Part shown: piece after piece, positions 1 to 9,056 of the stretch
Numbering within the stretch: position 1 is the stretch's first letter
Layout: each line of letters starts with the position of its first letter
Assembly (NCBI RefSeq): GCF_036429475.1
Contig: NZ_CP144125.1
Span: forward strand, 2,418,001-2,482,000
DNA: 64,000 nucleotides
Source: Halalkalicoccus sp. CGA53
GTDB taxonomy: Archaea; Halobacteriota; Halobacteria; Halobacteriales; Halalkalicoccaceae
Direction: 5' to 3'
Program-made: the position numbers and the translations under genes
Notes under the pieces: generated by a model
Database searches by the model: none
Told to the model about the DNA's origin: nothing
The model's input: only the letters and a program-made list of their open reading frames with translations

Positions 1-565
1 GACCGTTCGAGTCGACGAACGGCTCGGCCGCGTGGAGCTCTTCGACCCCCTCGATCGTTCTTCCCTCGACGTCGAGTTCACCGCGGCCGATCGCCGTCGT
101 CGACTCGCCGTCGTCGTTCGCCACCGAGTAGGTGAGGTAGACCCAGGACTCCTCGGGGAACGCCGGGTGGAGCGCCACGTCGAGCAGGCCACCCTGGCCC
201 TCGGCGTACACGTCGGGAGCGCCCTCGACCACTTCGGCCTCCCCCTCCTCCGTGTCGACCAGGAGGAGTGTCCCCTCCCGTTCCGTGACGAGCGCGAACG
301 GCTCGTCGGGGAGGAACTCGATCGCCCACGGGTGGGCGAGCCCCTCGACGACGGTCTCGACCGTGAACTCGACCGTCTCGTCCCCCTCCGATCCGTCGTC
401 CGAGGCACCCTCGTCGTCCTCCGGGACCGATCCGTCGTCCCCGTCTGGCTCGTCGCCGTTCGCGTCGTCGCCGTTCGGCTCGTCACCGTTCGCGTCGTCG
501 AGACAGCCGGCGGTTCCGAGCGCTCCGATCGCCGTGCCGGTCGCGAGGAAGGTTCGTCGGTTCAT
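1..565 (-). CDS. PQQ-dependent sugar (aldose) dehydrogenase-like lipoprotein, partial
   Basis: The open frame reads leftward from an ATG at 565 and runs off the window edge, so only the first ~188 residues are visible. The N-terminus (MNRRTFLATG) has a Tat-like twin arginine and a lipobox ending GTAGC-LDD, so the protein should be exported and lipid-anchored. An Asp/Asn-rich linker follows, containing two copies of a ten-residue DANGDEPxGD unit. The mature part begins with GLAHPWAIEFLPD and GQGGLLDVALHPAF, blocks typical of the six-bladed propeller of soluble PQQ glucose/aldose dehydrogenases (family knowledge). It probably oxidises sugars outside the cell. The substrate and C-terminal half cannot be judged. 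Confidence 0.85.
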   Translation of the reverse strand, partial: MNRRTFLATGTAIGALGTAGCLDDANGDEPNGDDANGDEPDGDDGSVPEDDEGASDDGSEGDETVEFTVETVVEGLAHPWAIEFLPDEPFALVTEREGTLLLVDTEEGEAEVVEGAPDVYAEGQGGLLDVALHPAFPEESWVYLTYSVANDDGESTTAIGRGELDVEGRTIEGVEELHAAEPFVDSNG

Positions 566-629
566 GGTGTGTAGGCGTCCGATCGCCCGCTGTACGATAC
601 TCGGGTCGAACCCGCAATACGGTTGCGGA

Positions 630-646
630 CTCCCGGTTCCCGGGAG
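630..646. repeat. Small perfect hairpin downstream of tctA
   Basis: CTCCCGG-TTC-CCGGGAG forms a perfect 7-bp stem with a 3-base loop, in the 125-bp gap after the tctA stop (691) and before the sugar dehydrogenase start. It has no T-run typical of archaeal terminators, so its role as a terminator is only a guess. Confidence 0.4.
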
Positions 647-690
647 ATCGTCTCGGGTACGGACTCGGAACCCGACCCGGTGCGGAGGCG

Positions 691-2190
691 TTACGACCGG
701 CGCGCCTCGAGCCAGGGCTGGAGGAACGGCGTGGCGAGGATCAGCACGATCACCACGACGATGGCGAGCGACAGCGGCTTCGTGAAGAAGATCGGGATCG
801 TCCCCTCGGTGAGGATCAGCGACCGGAAGAGGTTCTCCTCGGCGATCCCGCCCAGCACCACCCCGAGGACGAAGGCGATGATCGAGTAGTCGTACTTCTT
901 CATGTAGAAGCCGATCACACCGAGGCCGACGATGGTGATGACGTCGACCCAGCGGCCGTTGTTGAGCGCGAACGCCCCCAAAAAGGAGAGGACGATCACC
1001 ATCGGGATGATGTAGTCGGTGTCGATCTGGGTGAGTGCACCGCCGACCCGGGTGACGACGAGTAGCCCGATGGCGAGGATGAAGACGTTGCCGATCAACA
1101 GCGCGACGAACACCGCGAACGTCACGTCGAGGTTCGCGTCGACGTCGAACAGGGCGGGCCCGGGATTCAGCCCGTGCATGATCAGCCCGCCGATGAGTAC
1201 AGCAGTTGCGGCGCTTCCCGGGATGCCGAAGGCGATGGCGGGGATGACCGAGCCGCCGATCGTCCCGTTGTTCGACGCTTCGCTCGCGATCACGCCGACC
1301 TCGTTTCCCTTCCCGAAGGATTCGGGGTCGCTCGAGGCGCGGACCGCCTCGGTGTACGCGACGAAGTTAGACACCGTCGAACCCGCGCCGGGGATCGCGC
1401 CGATGCCCATCCCGATGAACGCGGATTTGACGACCGTGAGGGGGTGGCCGAGCACCGACCGGACGCCGGGTCCGATCTCGCCGGTGACCTCGAAGCCGCG
1501 CTTCGAGATGCCGCCGGTCTCGTTGGCGAGTTTGAGCATCTCCGCGACGGCGAAGAGCCCGATCAGCGCCGCGATGAACGAGATGCCGTCGTAGAGCGCG
1601 AACTGCCCGAACGTGTAGCGGACGTCGCCGGTCATCGGGGCGGAGCCGACCGTCGTGAGCGCGAGACCGAAAAAGCCCGCGAGCAACCCCTTCACCATCG
1701 AGCCGCGGGCGACGATCGTGATCATCGCCAGTCCGAGAATCGCGATCAGGAAGCGCTCGGGCGTGCCGAACGCGAGGACGAACTCGACGAGCACGGGCGA
1801 GAAGAGGATCAACGCCGCGACGGTGAGAAAGCCCGCGAGCGCCGACGCAGTGGCGGAGAGCGAGAGCGCCGTCACGGCCTTGCCCTGTCGACTCATCGGG
1901 TAGCCGTCGAACGTCGTCGCCGCCGCCGCGGAGGTCCCCGGCGCGTTGATCAGGATCGCGGCGATCGAGCCGCCGTACATCGCGCCGCTGTAGATCCCGA
2001 TCAGCAGGATGATCGCGTCGGTGCCGTCGAGCGGCAGGGTGAGGGGCAGCAGGATCGCCATCCCGAGCGACGCGCCCAGCCCGGGTAACGCTCCGACGAC
2101 GATCCCGATCAGGATGCCAGCGACGACCCAGCCGATCGTCGGCCAGCTGAGGACGACGCCGACCGCCTCGACGAAGACGCCGAACGTCAC
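691..2190 (-). CDS. tctA: Tripartite tricarboxylate transporter permease, TctA family
   Basis: The 499-residue polytopic membrane protein has the TctA signature near its N-terminus (GALPGLGASLGMAILLP, then YSGAMYGGSIAAILINAPG, residues ~35-85). It is the large membrane subunit that moves an organic acid captured by an extracytoplasmic binding protein, probably driven by an ion gradient. It starts with GTG at 2190 in a GTGA overlap with the tctB stop, so it is translationally coupled and last in tctC-tctB-tctA. The length is normal. The substrate (citrate, tartrate, or another carboxylate) cannot be inferred. Confidence 0.93.
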   Translation of the reverse strand: MTFGVFVEAVGVVLSWPTIGWVVAGILIGIVVGALPGLGASLGMAILLPLTLPLDGTDAIILLIGIYSGAMYGGSIAAILINAPGTSAAAATTFDGYPMSRQGKAVTALSLSATASALAGFLTVAALILFSPVLVEFVLAFGTPERFLIAILGLAMITIVARGSMVKGLLAGFFGLALTTVGSAPMTGDVRYTFGQFALYDGISFIAALIGLFAVAEMLKLANETGGISKRGFEVTGEIGPGVRSVLGHPLTVVKSAFIGMGIGAIPGAGSTVSNFVAYTEAVRASSDPESFGKGNEVGVIASEASNNGTIGGSVIPAIAFGIPGSAATAVLIGGLIMHGLNPGPALFDVDANLDVTFAVFVALLIGNVFILAIGLLVVTRVGGALTQIDTDYIIPMVIVLSFLGAFALNNGRWVDVITIVGLGVIGFYMKKYDYSIIAFVLGVVLGGIAEENLFRSLILTEGTIPIFFTKPLSLAIVVVIVLILATPFLQPWLEARRS

Positions 2191-2753
2191 AGCACCAGCT
2201 CCTGTATGAGCCCCTCCTCGACCGGGAGGTTGAGCACCGAGTAGAAGACGAACGCGATGAGAAACGAGAGCACGGTCAGCCCGACGATCGCGTACCGCGG
2301 CCGGTCGCGCCAGACGGTGTACGCGAGGACGAACAGCGGCGTCACCCAGAGCATCCCCACGAGGTACGAGCCGACGAGGTAGCCGAGACAGAGCCCGCCG
2401 GTGACCGACGCGCCGTTTCGCACCGACCCCTCACCGTCTCCGGTCTCCCCGTCGGCCGCCTCCCCGACCCCGTCCTCGTCGTCGGGTTCGTACTCCTCGG
2501 TGCCGGTCTCGAAGACGTCGACGTCGTCGGCGACGAACCGACGGAGCGGCTCGGGGAGCACGCTCCTGAGCAGCAACAGGACGCCGAAGACGATCACCAC
2601 GCCGGTGGTGAACCAGGGGAAGATCGCCGCGTCTTGCGAGAACTCGAACGCCCCGACGAACATGTAGATCGAGGTGCCGACGAAGACGACGAGCAGCGCG
2701 TGCTCCATCGTCAGCGACGCCCCGATCTCCCCGGCCCGTTCTTTCACACTCAT
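2187..2753 (-). CDS. tctB: Tripartite tricarboxylate transporter small permease, TctB family
   Basis: 188 residues with about four hydrophobic segments: one at ~17-37, one at ~48-66, and a pair in the last 60 residues. A very acidic loop (residues ~75-110, EDGVGEAADGETGDGEG region) separates the halves, a typical haloarchaeal insertion. TctB is the poorly conserved small membrane subunit of TTT transporters. The call rests mainly on size, topology and position between tctC and tctA. It overlaps tctA by four bases and starts 28 bases after tctC ends. Confidence 0.82.
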   Translation of the reverse strand: MSVKERAGEIGASLTMEHALLVVFVGTSIYMFVGAFEFSQDAAIFPWFTTGVVIVFGVLLLLRSVLPEPLRRFVADDVDVFETGTEEYEPDDEDGVGEAADGETGDGEGSVRNGASVTGGLCLGYLVGSYLVGMLWVTPLFVLAYTVWRDRPRYAIVGLTVLSFLIAFVFYSVLNLPVEEGLIQELVL

Positions 2754-2781
2754 TGTAAACTATCCGGGACGCTCGTGCGCT

Positions 2782-3771
2782 CTACTCGCGGATCTCTTCG
2801 AGGTCGACCGCCTCCTCGATCTCGTCGATCGTGTCGTCGAGCAGCGAGTCGGCCTCCTCCGGCCCGCCGTACTCGATGTTGTTCCCGGTCTCCTCGGCCC
2901 AGTCTAGAGCGTCCTCGTCCTCGGTCGCCTCCTCGAGCGCCTCGGTGAGCGTCTCGATGATCTCCCCGTCCGTCTCCGGCGGGGCGAACATCGTGAGTGT
3001 CGTCTCCGCGATGAAGTCGATCTCGGGGTAGCCCAGCTCGGTCACCGGTTCGAGGTCGGGGAAGACGTCGGTCGGGCTGCTCGCGAGGTTTGCGACGACG
3101 TTCACGTCGCCGCCCTCGACGGGTCCGAGCGCGGAGGTCGCCGTCGCGATCCCCACCGAGACCTCGTCGGAGATCACGGCCTCGCTCGTCGGCCCACCAC
3201 CGTCGTACGGGACGACCTCCTCCCACTCCATGCCGAACTCGTCGCGCAGGATGAACGCGATGACGTGTGTCGAGTGGCCGATCCCCTGCATCGCGAACTG
3301 GGTGAACTCGCCGTCCTGGTAGGCGTCGACGAGGTCGTCCATGTCCTCGATGTGGTCGTACTCGGGGTTGACGATCAGCGTGAACGGGTAGGTCCCGAAC
3401 GAGCCAAAGCCTTCGAGCTCCCTGATCTCCCAGCCGGGCTCGTCGACGAGCCACGCGGTCGCCACGGAGGGTAGGTTCACGTTGCCGATCGTGTAGCCGT
3501 CGGGATCCGCGCCGTGGAGCGCGCCCGTCCCCTCCAGCCCGCCCGCGCCGGGGCGGTTGTCGATCTCGACGGACTCGCCGAGCGCCTCGCCCATCGCGGT
3601 GTTGAGCTGGCGGGCGTACGTGTCGGTGCCGCCGCCCTCGCCGAACGGGACGATCCAGGAGATCGATTGACTCGGGTAGTCGCCGTCGTCGTCGTCCAGA
3701 CAGCCGGCCAGTCCGGCCGCCGATCCCGCGGTCAGTGCCCCCACTGCTTTGACGTAGTCACGGCGTCGCAT
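2782..3771 (-). CDS. tctC: TctC-type periplasmic solute-binding lipoprotein
   Basis: 329 residues. The N-terminus MRRRDYVKAVG... with lipobox GLAGC at ~21-25 indicates Tat export and lipid anchoring; the acidic DDDDGD follows. The fold blocks SISWIVPFGEGGGTDTYARQ, VEIDNRPGAGGLEGTGALHGADPDGYTIG are diagnostic of Bug/TctC binding proteins, which bind carboxylates. It is the first gene of tctCBA. A strong TATA box about 27 bases upstream of this ATG supports the start and a leaderless transcript. Confidence 0.93.
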   Translation of the reverse strand: MRRRDYVKAVGALTAGSAAGLAGCLDDDDGDYPSQSISWIVPFGEGGGTDTYARQLNTAMGEALGESVEIDNRPGAGGLEGTGALHGADPDGYTIGNVNLPSVATAWLVDEPGWEIRELEGFGSFGTYPFTLIVNPEYDHIEDMDDLVDAYQDGEFTQFAMQGIGHSTHVIAFILRDEFGMEWEEVVPYDGGGPTSEAVISDEVSVGIATATSALGPVEGGDVNVVANLASSPTDVFPDLEPVTELGYPEIDFIAETTLTMFAPPETDGEIIETLTEALEEATEDEDALDWAEETGNNIEYGGPEEADSLLDDTIDEIEEAVDLEEIRE

Positions 3772-3793
3772 ACCCGTACGCTTACCAATGTCA

Positions 3794-3803
3794 TTATATA
3801 AAA
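3794..3803 (-). promoter_or_regulatory. TATA box of the tctCBA operon
   Basis: On the minus strand TTTTATATAA lies ~27 bases upstream of the tctC ATG (3771). This is the spacing expected for an archaeal promoter with a leaderless transcript. Confidence 0.8.
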
Positions 3804-3886
3804 CTACTGCAATCCTCTACACGAAATTCTCCCGTCCGTCCCGCGAACCCACCCAGAAATGTGCATGTGTCTGAATTATCGGATCG

Positions 3887-4924
3887 TCAGGGGACGATGA
3901 CGGCCCGGCCCTCGATCTCCCCATGTTCGAGTCTCTCCGCGACCGTGTTGATCTCGTCGAGCGCGTACTGCTCGGCGTGGAGCTCCATGACGCCGTCCTC
4001 GACGAGCGCGACGAGCTCTTGGAGTTCGGTGTAGGTCCCGACGAGCGTTCCCCGGTAGGCGAGTTCGCCGAACACGAGCGTCTGGGCGGGCTGTTCGACG
4101 GTACCACCGTAACCGACGACGTGGACGTCGCCCCGACCGGCGACGATATCCGGTCCCATCGCGGTCGTCACGTCGGCGCCGACGAAGTCGATCGCCTGTG
4201 CCGCGAGTTCTCCGTCGGTGACCGACTCGACCTCGGCGACGGCGTCCTCGGTACTGGGGTTGATCGTGTAGTCCGCGCCCACGTCTTCGGCGAGCGAGAG
4301 CGCCTCGTCCTTGATATCGAGGGCGATGATCCGGGCCGCCGAGAGCGCGGAGAGCGCCTGGACCCCGATGTGGCCGAGCCCACCCACCCCGATCACGACG
4401 GCGTAGTCGCCGGGGACGAGCTTCGCGGCGGCTTTCTTCGCAGCGTGGTATGCGGTGATCCCGGCGTCCGCGTGCGGCGCGATGTCGATCGGATCGACGC
4501 CCGAGAGCGGGATCGTCGCCCGTTCGGAGGTGAGCAGGTACTCGGCGAACCCGCCGTCGGTGGTGAGGCCCGGGAACGATCCCTCCGGACAGTGCATGTC
4601 GTTGCCCAGTCGGCACTGTCGGCAGGTGCCGCAGGTCATCACCGGGTGACAGATCACCTTCTCACCGACCTCGACCGTCGAGACCTCCGGACCGATCTCT
4701 ACCACCTCTCCGGCGTTCTCGTGGCCGAGCGTCATCGGGAGGGGCTGGTCGACGTAGTCGGCCCACATCCCCTCGACGACGTGGTTGTCGGTCTGGCACC
4801 AGCCCGCACCCTCGACCTCGATCACGACGTGATCCGATCGGTCGGCCTCCGGTCTCGCTACCTCGTCGATCGAGAGCGCCTCGCCCATCTCCTCGGTGTA
4901 CTCGTGGAGTCGTGCTGCCTGCAT
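3887..4924 (-). CDS. Zinc-dependent alcohol dehydrogenase, MDR family
   Basis: 345 residues, full length for medium-chain dehydrogenases. Catalytic zinc ligands are visible at Cys43 (GAGWCQTD) and His68-Glu69 (TLGHENAGEVV). The structural-zinc lobe has Cys98, Cys101, Cys104 and Cys112. The nucleotide fold VIGVGGLGHIGVQAL starts at ~176 and is followed by an acidic residue in ALDIKDEAL, which favours NAD over NADP. It likely interconverts an alcohol and an aldehyde or ketone in the cytoplasm. It stands alone between tctC and a convergent-side protease gene, so context does not give the substrate. Confidence 0.9.
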   Translation of the reverse strand: MQAARLHEYTEEMGEALSIDEVARPEADRSDHVVIEVEGAGWCQTDNHVVEGMWADYVDQPLPMTLGHENAGEVVEIGPEVSTVEVGEKVICHPVMTCGTCRQCRLGNDMHCPEGSFPGLTTDGGFAEYLLTSERATIPLSGVDPIDIAPHADAGITAYHAAKKAAAKLVPGDYAVVIGVGGLGHIGVQALSALSAARIIALDIKDEALSLAEDVGADYTINPSTEDAVAEVESVTDGELAAQAIDFVGADVTTAMGPDIVAGRGDVHVVGYGGTVEQPAQTLVFGELAYRGTLVGTYTELQELVALVEDGVMELHAEQYALDEINTVAERLEHGEIEGRAVIVP

Positions 4925-5011
4925 ACTCGAACCCGGTTCGCAGGTCGAAGCGGGCGAGCAAAAGTGTTGATAGGGCTACCTGTTATGAACTGCACGATCG
5001 GAGTTAGCAAC

Positions 5012-5746
5012 TCACAGGGTGAGGTAGCCGGTCAGAAAGAGCACGGCGTTGTAGGCGGCGTGGACGGCGATCGGGACCGAGAGCGTGCCGGTGCGTTCGT
5101 AGAGGACGCCGAGGATCACGCCGACGCCGGTGATGAGCAGCGTCCAGGCTATCACGGTCGCGAACGAGCCGACGAAGTTCCCGAGGTGGAGCGAGCCGAA
5201 CAGCAGGCTCGCGAGGCCGATCGCCGCCGGCGCGCCGAAGGTCTGGCGCAGCCGGCCCTGGACCACGCCGCGAAAGAGGTACTCCTCTGCGGGGGCGACG
5301 ACGAGGATCGAGAGGACGGCGAGCCAGATCGCCAGCGTCGGCTCCTCGGTGACCAGCGCCTCGACCGGCGACTCGGGCACGAGACCCGCCGCCTCCAGCC
5401 CGACGGCCGCGACGGTCGCGAAGGCGAGCGCGGCGAGCGTGCCGCCGATCACGTACCGGGCGTCACGCCTGTCGGGGAGGCCGAGCGGAATCGCGAGCCC
5501 GTAGCGGCGGGCGTAGAGGTAGCCCGCGAGGAGGAACCCGAGTTGACCGGCGACGAAGAGGGCGAGCAACGGCGGGTCGGCCGGGTCGTAGCCGAGCGGG
5601 ATCGACACGCCGATCACCCCGACGACAGCGAGGACCGAGGCCACGAACGCCGCCACCGTGAGTCCGAGCGCGACGCCGAATGCCCGTAGCTTCGCCTTCG
5701 GTCCCGCCGCTTCCGGGGGTCCATCGAGCTGGTCCGAGTCGGACAT
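5012..5746 (-). CDS. CPBP-family intramembrane glutamic endopeptidase
   Basis: 244 residues from the ATG at 5746 (MSDSDQLDGPP). A longer reading from 5821 adds an Arg-rich stretch with no membrane character and reaches almost to the ptsI stop, so I prefer 5746. The three family motifs are present in order: EEYLFRGVV (EExxxR), FGSLHLGNF (FxxxH) and HAAYNAVLF (HxxxN). Six or more hydrophobic segments surround them. Members are CAAX-processing-like or immunity proteases in the membrane; the substrate is unknown. Confidence 0.88.
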   Translation of the reverse strand: MSDSDQLDGPPEAAGPKAKLRAFGVALGLTVAAFVASVLAVVGVIGVSIPLGYDPADPPLLALFVAGQLGFLLAGYLYARRYGLAIPLGLPDRRDARYVIGGTLAALAFATVAAVGLEAAGLVPESPVEALVTEEPTLAIWLAVLSILVVAPAEEYLFRGVVQGRLRQTFGAPAAIGLASLLFGSLHLGNFVGSFATVIAWTLLITGVGVILGVLYERTGTLSVPIAVHAAYNAVLFLTGYLTL

Positions 5747-5833
5747 ACCGGGTGATCGAAAGACCGCGAGAAGAAGCCTCCGTTTCCGACCGGTCGACCG
5801 GGTACCCAGGACCTCTCTCACCCGTTCGCGGGC

Positions 5834-7507
5834 TCAGTCGAGTCCAAGCACGTCCTCGACCTCGGAGACGCTTTCCGCGGCCACCGCCCGGTCGGAGAGC
5901 GCTCGCGCCCCCTCGTATTCGATCGTCCGCACCCGCGCCTTCACCGATGGGACCGAGATCGGGCTCATGCTCAGTTCGTCCACCCCCAGGCCGACGAGCA
6001 GTTCGGCCAGGTCGGGATCGCCCGCCATCTCGCCGCAGACGCCGATCCAGGCACCGGCGTCGTGGGCTGCCTCGACGCTCTCGGCGATCGCACGAAGCAC
6101 CGCCGGCTGGAGCGGGCTCCGTAGCTCCGCGAGGCGTTCGTTCTCGCGATCGGCGGCCATCACGTACGCCGAGAGGTCGTTCGTCCCGACGCTGAAGAAC
6201 GCCACGCGCTCGGCGAGCGCCGGTGCCGAGAGCACCGCCGCGGGCGTCTCGATCATCACCCCGAGTTCGGGCCGCGCGTACTCCACACCCTCGCCCTCGA
6301 GATCGGAGGCGACCTGATCCACGGCCGCGAGCGCCTCCTCCACCTCCTCGACCGTGGCGACCATCGGGACCATCACCGCGAGGTTCTCCCTCCCGGCTCC
6401 GGCGCGCAACAGCGCGCGCAGCTGCGTCTCGAAGAGCCTCCTGTCGTCCGCGAGCGACCGGCGGATCCCCCGAAGGCCGAGGAACGGGTTCACCTCCTCG
6501 AGCGCGTCGAGGTAGGGAACCGGCTTGTCGGCGCCCACGTCGAGCGTTCGGACGACGACACGCTCGTCGAACGCGGAGAGCGCCCCCTCGTAGGCCGCGA
6601 GCTGTTCCTCCTCGTCCGGCGGTGTCGCTCGATCGAGGAAGAGGAACTCGGTGCGGAGGAGCCCGACCCCGTCCGCGCCGCTCTCGGCCGCTCGGTCGAG
6701 ATCGACCGAGGTACCCACGTTCGCCGCGACCTCGATCTCCCTGTCGTCGGTCGTCGCGACCCGTCCCTCGATCGCCTCCTCGCTCGTCGTGGTCGAGAGG
6801 CGGTCGCTCGTCGCCTCGTTCGGATCGACCACCACCTCGCCGGCCCTACCGTCGATGCCGACCGTCTCACCCTCTTCCACGGTCGCGAGCGCCTCGCCGA
6901 CGCCGACGACCGCCGGGATCCCGAGCGACCGGGCGAAGATCGACGCGTGCGAGGTCCGACCACCCGTGGACGTGGCGAAGCCCACGACCCGCTCCGGGTC
7001 CAGCCGGGCGGTGTCGCTCGGGGTCAGCCGTTCCGCGAGCAGGACGGTCCCCTCGGGGAGCGTCGAGAGGTCGACCCGCTCCCCGCCGGAGAGCGCGTCG
7101 AGCAGCCGACCGCGGACGTCGCGCAGGTCGTCCGCCCGTTCCGCGACGCGACCCTCCATCGCCTCGAACCGCTCGATCGGTCCGGAGAAGGCCGTTTCGA
7201 CCGCCCGCTCGGCCGATCCTCCGGCCTCGATCGTCGCTTCGATCCCCTCGCGGATCGTCGGATCGGCGAGGAACTGCTCGTGGGCGTCGAAGACCGCCGC
7301 CTCCTCCTCGCCGATCCAGTCGGCGACGCGGGCGCGCGTCGACTCGATCCCCCTCTCGGCGCTCGCGAACGCCCGGTCGACCCGCTCGCACTCGACGTCC
7401 GGATCGCCGCCGTCCTCGCTCCTCGAGCGCTCTCCCGTCACGTGCCAGCGCGCCGTTCCGACGCCGGTGCGGGGCGTGACGCCGACGCCCGAGAGGGTAC
7501 GGCTCAT
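5834..7507 (-). CDS. ptsI: Phosphoenolpyruvate-protein phosphotransferase (PTS enzyme I)
   Basis: 557 residues, slightly shorter than bacterial EI (~575). The phosphohistidine segment is GGRTSHASIFARSLGIPAV (residues ~184-202). The PEP-binding barrel shows GLLRTEFLFLDR and, near the C-terminus, VCGEMAGDP with its conserved Cys. It moves phosphate from PEP to HPr. The ATG overlaps the upstream HPr stop (ATGA), so the two proteins are translationally coupled. No EIIA, EIIB, EIIC or DhaM gene is in the surrounding sequence, so the final acceptor must be encoded elsewhere. Confidence 0.95.
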   Translation of the reverse strand: MSRTLSGVGVTPRTGVGTARWHVTGERSRSEDGGDPDVECERVDRAFASAERGIESTRARVADWIGEEEAAVFDAHEQFLADPTIREGIEATIEAGGSAERAVETAFSGPIERFEAMEGRVAERADDLRDVRGRLLDALSGGERVDLSTLPEGTVLLAERLTPSDTARLDPERVVGFATSTGGRTSHASIFARSLGIPAVVGVGEALATVEEGETVGIDGRAGEVVVDPNEATSDRLSTTTSEEAIEGRVATTDDREIEVAANVGTSVDLDRAAESGADGVGLLRTEFLFLDRATPPDEEEQLAAYEGALSAFDERVVVRTLDVGADKPVPYLDALEEVNPFLGLRGIRRSLADDRRLFETQLRALLRAGAGRENLAVMVPMVATVEEVEEALAAVDQVASDLEGEGVEYARPELGVMIETPAAVLSAPALAERVAFFSVGTNDLSAYVMAADRENERLAELRSPLQPAVLRAIAESVEAAHDAGAWIGVCGEMAGDPDLAELLVGLGVDELSMSPISVPSVKARVRTIEYEGARALSDRAVAAESVSEVEDVLGLD

Positions 7508-7767
7508 TCGACCGGCTCGGCGAGCACGGCCAACAGGGCGTCGATCGCCGCCGCCTCGTCCTCGCCGTCGGCCGTGATCGTCACGCGCTCGCCGTGACCC
7601 ACGCCGAGGGCGGTGACCGCGATCATGCTCGTCGCGTCGACCGATTCGCCGCCGTCTGGCGCGACGGTCACGTCGGAGCTGAATTCGTTCGCGGTCCGGA
7701 CGAACGTCGCCGCCGGGCGGGCGTGCAGCCCGTTCTCCGGGACGACCTCGACCGACCGGGAGATCAC
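7504..7767 (-). CDS. ptsH: HPr phosphocarrier protein
   Basis: 87 residues, the normal HPr size. The active-site block NGLHARPAA has His15 at the standard position, and ATSMIAVTALGVG carries the second conserved region (the site equivalent to Ser46). It accepts phosphate from enzyme I and passes it to an EIIA or DhaM domain. First gene of the ptsH-ptsI pair with a 4-base overlap. It may serve sugar uptake or dihydroxyacetone phosphorylation; the sequence does not decide. Confidence 0.93.
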   Translation of the reverse strand: MISRSVEVVPENGLHARPAATFVRTANEFSSDVTVAPDGGESVDATSMIAVTALGVGHGERVTITADGEDEAAAIDALLAVLAEPVE

Positions 7768-7896
7768 GGTGACCCCCGGTCGGTCGGTGCGGATCGCTCG
7801 CGAGACGGCTCGATCCCGGGGCGCACGTGAGGAGTCATCGTTCTCCCGTCGGTAGGCGTCCCGCTCGTATGAAGGCTACCGATCCGCGTTGCTCGG

Positions 7897-8025
7897 CTAC
7901 TCGAGTTCCACCGTTGGCGGCTCGCCGTTCCACCCGTAGGAGAAGATCACGAACAGGACGGTCGCGAGGCCGACGATCGCGAGGCTGTACACGAACAGCG
8001 ACAGGGTCGATCTGAGGATGCCCAT
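7897..8025 (-). CDS. Small single-pass membrane protein (42 aa)
   Basis: ATG at 8025 to TAG at 7897. The peptide MGILRSTLSLFVYSLAIVGL continues hydrophobic to about residue 30 (ATVLFVIFSY) and ends with a short polar tail (GWNGEPPTVELE). This is one transmembrane helix with a basic N-side. It lies between the end of leuB (8076, same strand) and ptsH, so it may be the last gene of the ilv-leu transcript or independent. No family recognised; codon use is like that of real genes here. Confidence 0.6.
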   Translation of the reverse strand: MGILRSTLSLFVYSLAIVGLATVLFVIFSYGWNGEPPTVELE

Positions 8026-8075
8026 ACGGGAACGTTCGCCCCGGACGACTTAGAAATTGCTCTCGACCCCGGTAC

Positions 8076-9056
8076 CTAGAGCCGCGAGACGACGGCCTCG
8101 GTCACGTCCTCCGTACCGGCCTCGCCGCCCAGATCCGGGGTTCGCGGACCGTCCGAGAGCACGCCCGTCATCGCGGACTCGACCCGGTCTGCCCCGTCGT
8201 CGTAACCGAGATGCGAGAGCATCAGCGCCGCCGAGAGGATCGCCGCCGTCGGGTTCGCTCGCCCCTCGCCGGCGATGTCCGGCGCCGTGCCGTGGACGGG
8301 TTCGAAGAGGCCGTTCTCCTCGCCGACGTTCGCGCTCGGGAGCAGGCCGAGACCGCCGACCAGCCCGGCCGCCAGATCCGAGAGTACGTCACCCGCGAGG
8401 TTCGGACAGACGACGACCCCGAATGTTTCGGGGCTGAGACAGACGTGCGTCGCGAACGCGTCCATCAGCACCTCGTCGGCCTCGACGCCTCGCTCCTCGG
8501 CGACCGAGAGCACCGCCTCCCGGAACCGGCCGTCGGTCTCGCGCATCACGTTCGCCTTGTGTGCGACCGTGAAGCCGTCGTGCTCGCCGCGCTCGACGTA
8601 CTCGCAGGCGAACTCCGCCAGCCGTTCGGAGGCCGACGTCGTCACGACCCGGGTGAGCGTCGAGAGATCGGGCGAGAGCCGGTTCTCGTGGCCCGAGTAG
8701 ACCCCCTCGGTGTTCTCCCGGAGGAAGACGAGGTCCGTCTCGGGACGCAGCGCGTCCACACCCGGGTACGCCCGCGCTGGCCGGACGTTCACGAACGAGC
8801 CGACGGCCTCCCGCAGGGGTAAGATCACGTCGGCAGCCGTCTCGCCCGCCGCGCCGAACAGCGTCGCGTCCGCCTCGGCCGCGAGGTCGTACGTCCCCTC
8901 CGGGAGCGCCTCGCCGGTCTCGCTCCGTACCCCGTCGCCCGCCTCCCCCTCGACGTACTCGAAGTCGGTGTCCAGCGCGTCGAGCACCGAGATCGCCGCC
9001 GGGACGACTTCCTGTCCGATGCCGTCGCCGGGGATCACCGCGATCCGCTCAGTCAT
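8076..9056 (-). CDS. leuB: 3-isopropylmalate dehydrogenase
   Basis: 326 residues of the isocitrate/isopropylmalate dehydrogenase fold: [16 protein letters not shown] at the N-terminus, the substrate-binding Arg segment ([22 protein letters not shown]), and [20 protein letters not shown] then [20 protein letters not shown] for metal and NAD binding. It oxidatively decarboxylates 3-isopropylmalate in leucine synthesis. It overlaps leuD by 8 bases and ends the seven-gene BCAA operon. The leu context argues against isocitrate or homoisocitrate dehydrogenase. Confidence 0.95.
   Translation of the reverse strand: MTERIAVIPGDGIGQEVVPAAISVLDALDTDFEYVEGEAGDGVRSETGEALPEGTYDLAAEADATLFGAAGETAADVILPLREAVGSFVNVRPARAYPGVDALRPETDLVFLRENTEGVYSGHENRLSPDLSTLTRVVTTSASERLAEFACEYVERGEHDGFTVAHKANVMRETDGRFREAVLSVAEERGVEADEVLMDAFATHVCLSPETFGVVVCPNLAGDVLSDLAAGLVGGLGLLPSANVGEENGLFEPVHGTAPDIAGEGRANPTAAILSAALMLSHLGYDDGADRVESAMTGVLSDGPRTPDLGGEAGTEDVTEAVVSRL

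Noticed and set aside
3923-5689. 588-codon plus-strand ORF opposite the alcohol dehydrogenase and CPBP genes
   Set aside because: Long antisense frames are common in GC-rich haloarchaeal DNA. The protein is Arg/Asp/Val-rich without any fold, while the other strand encodes clear families.
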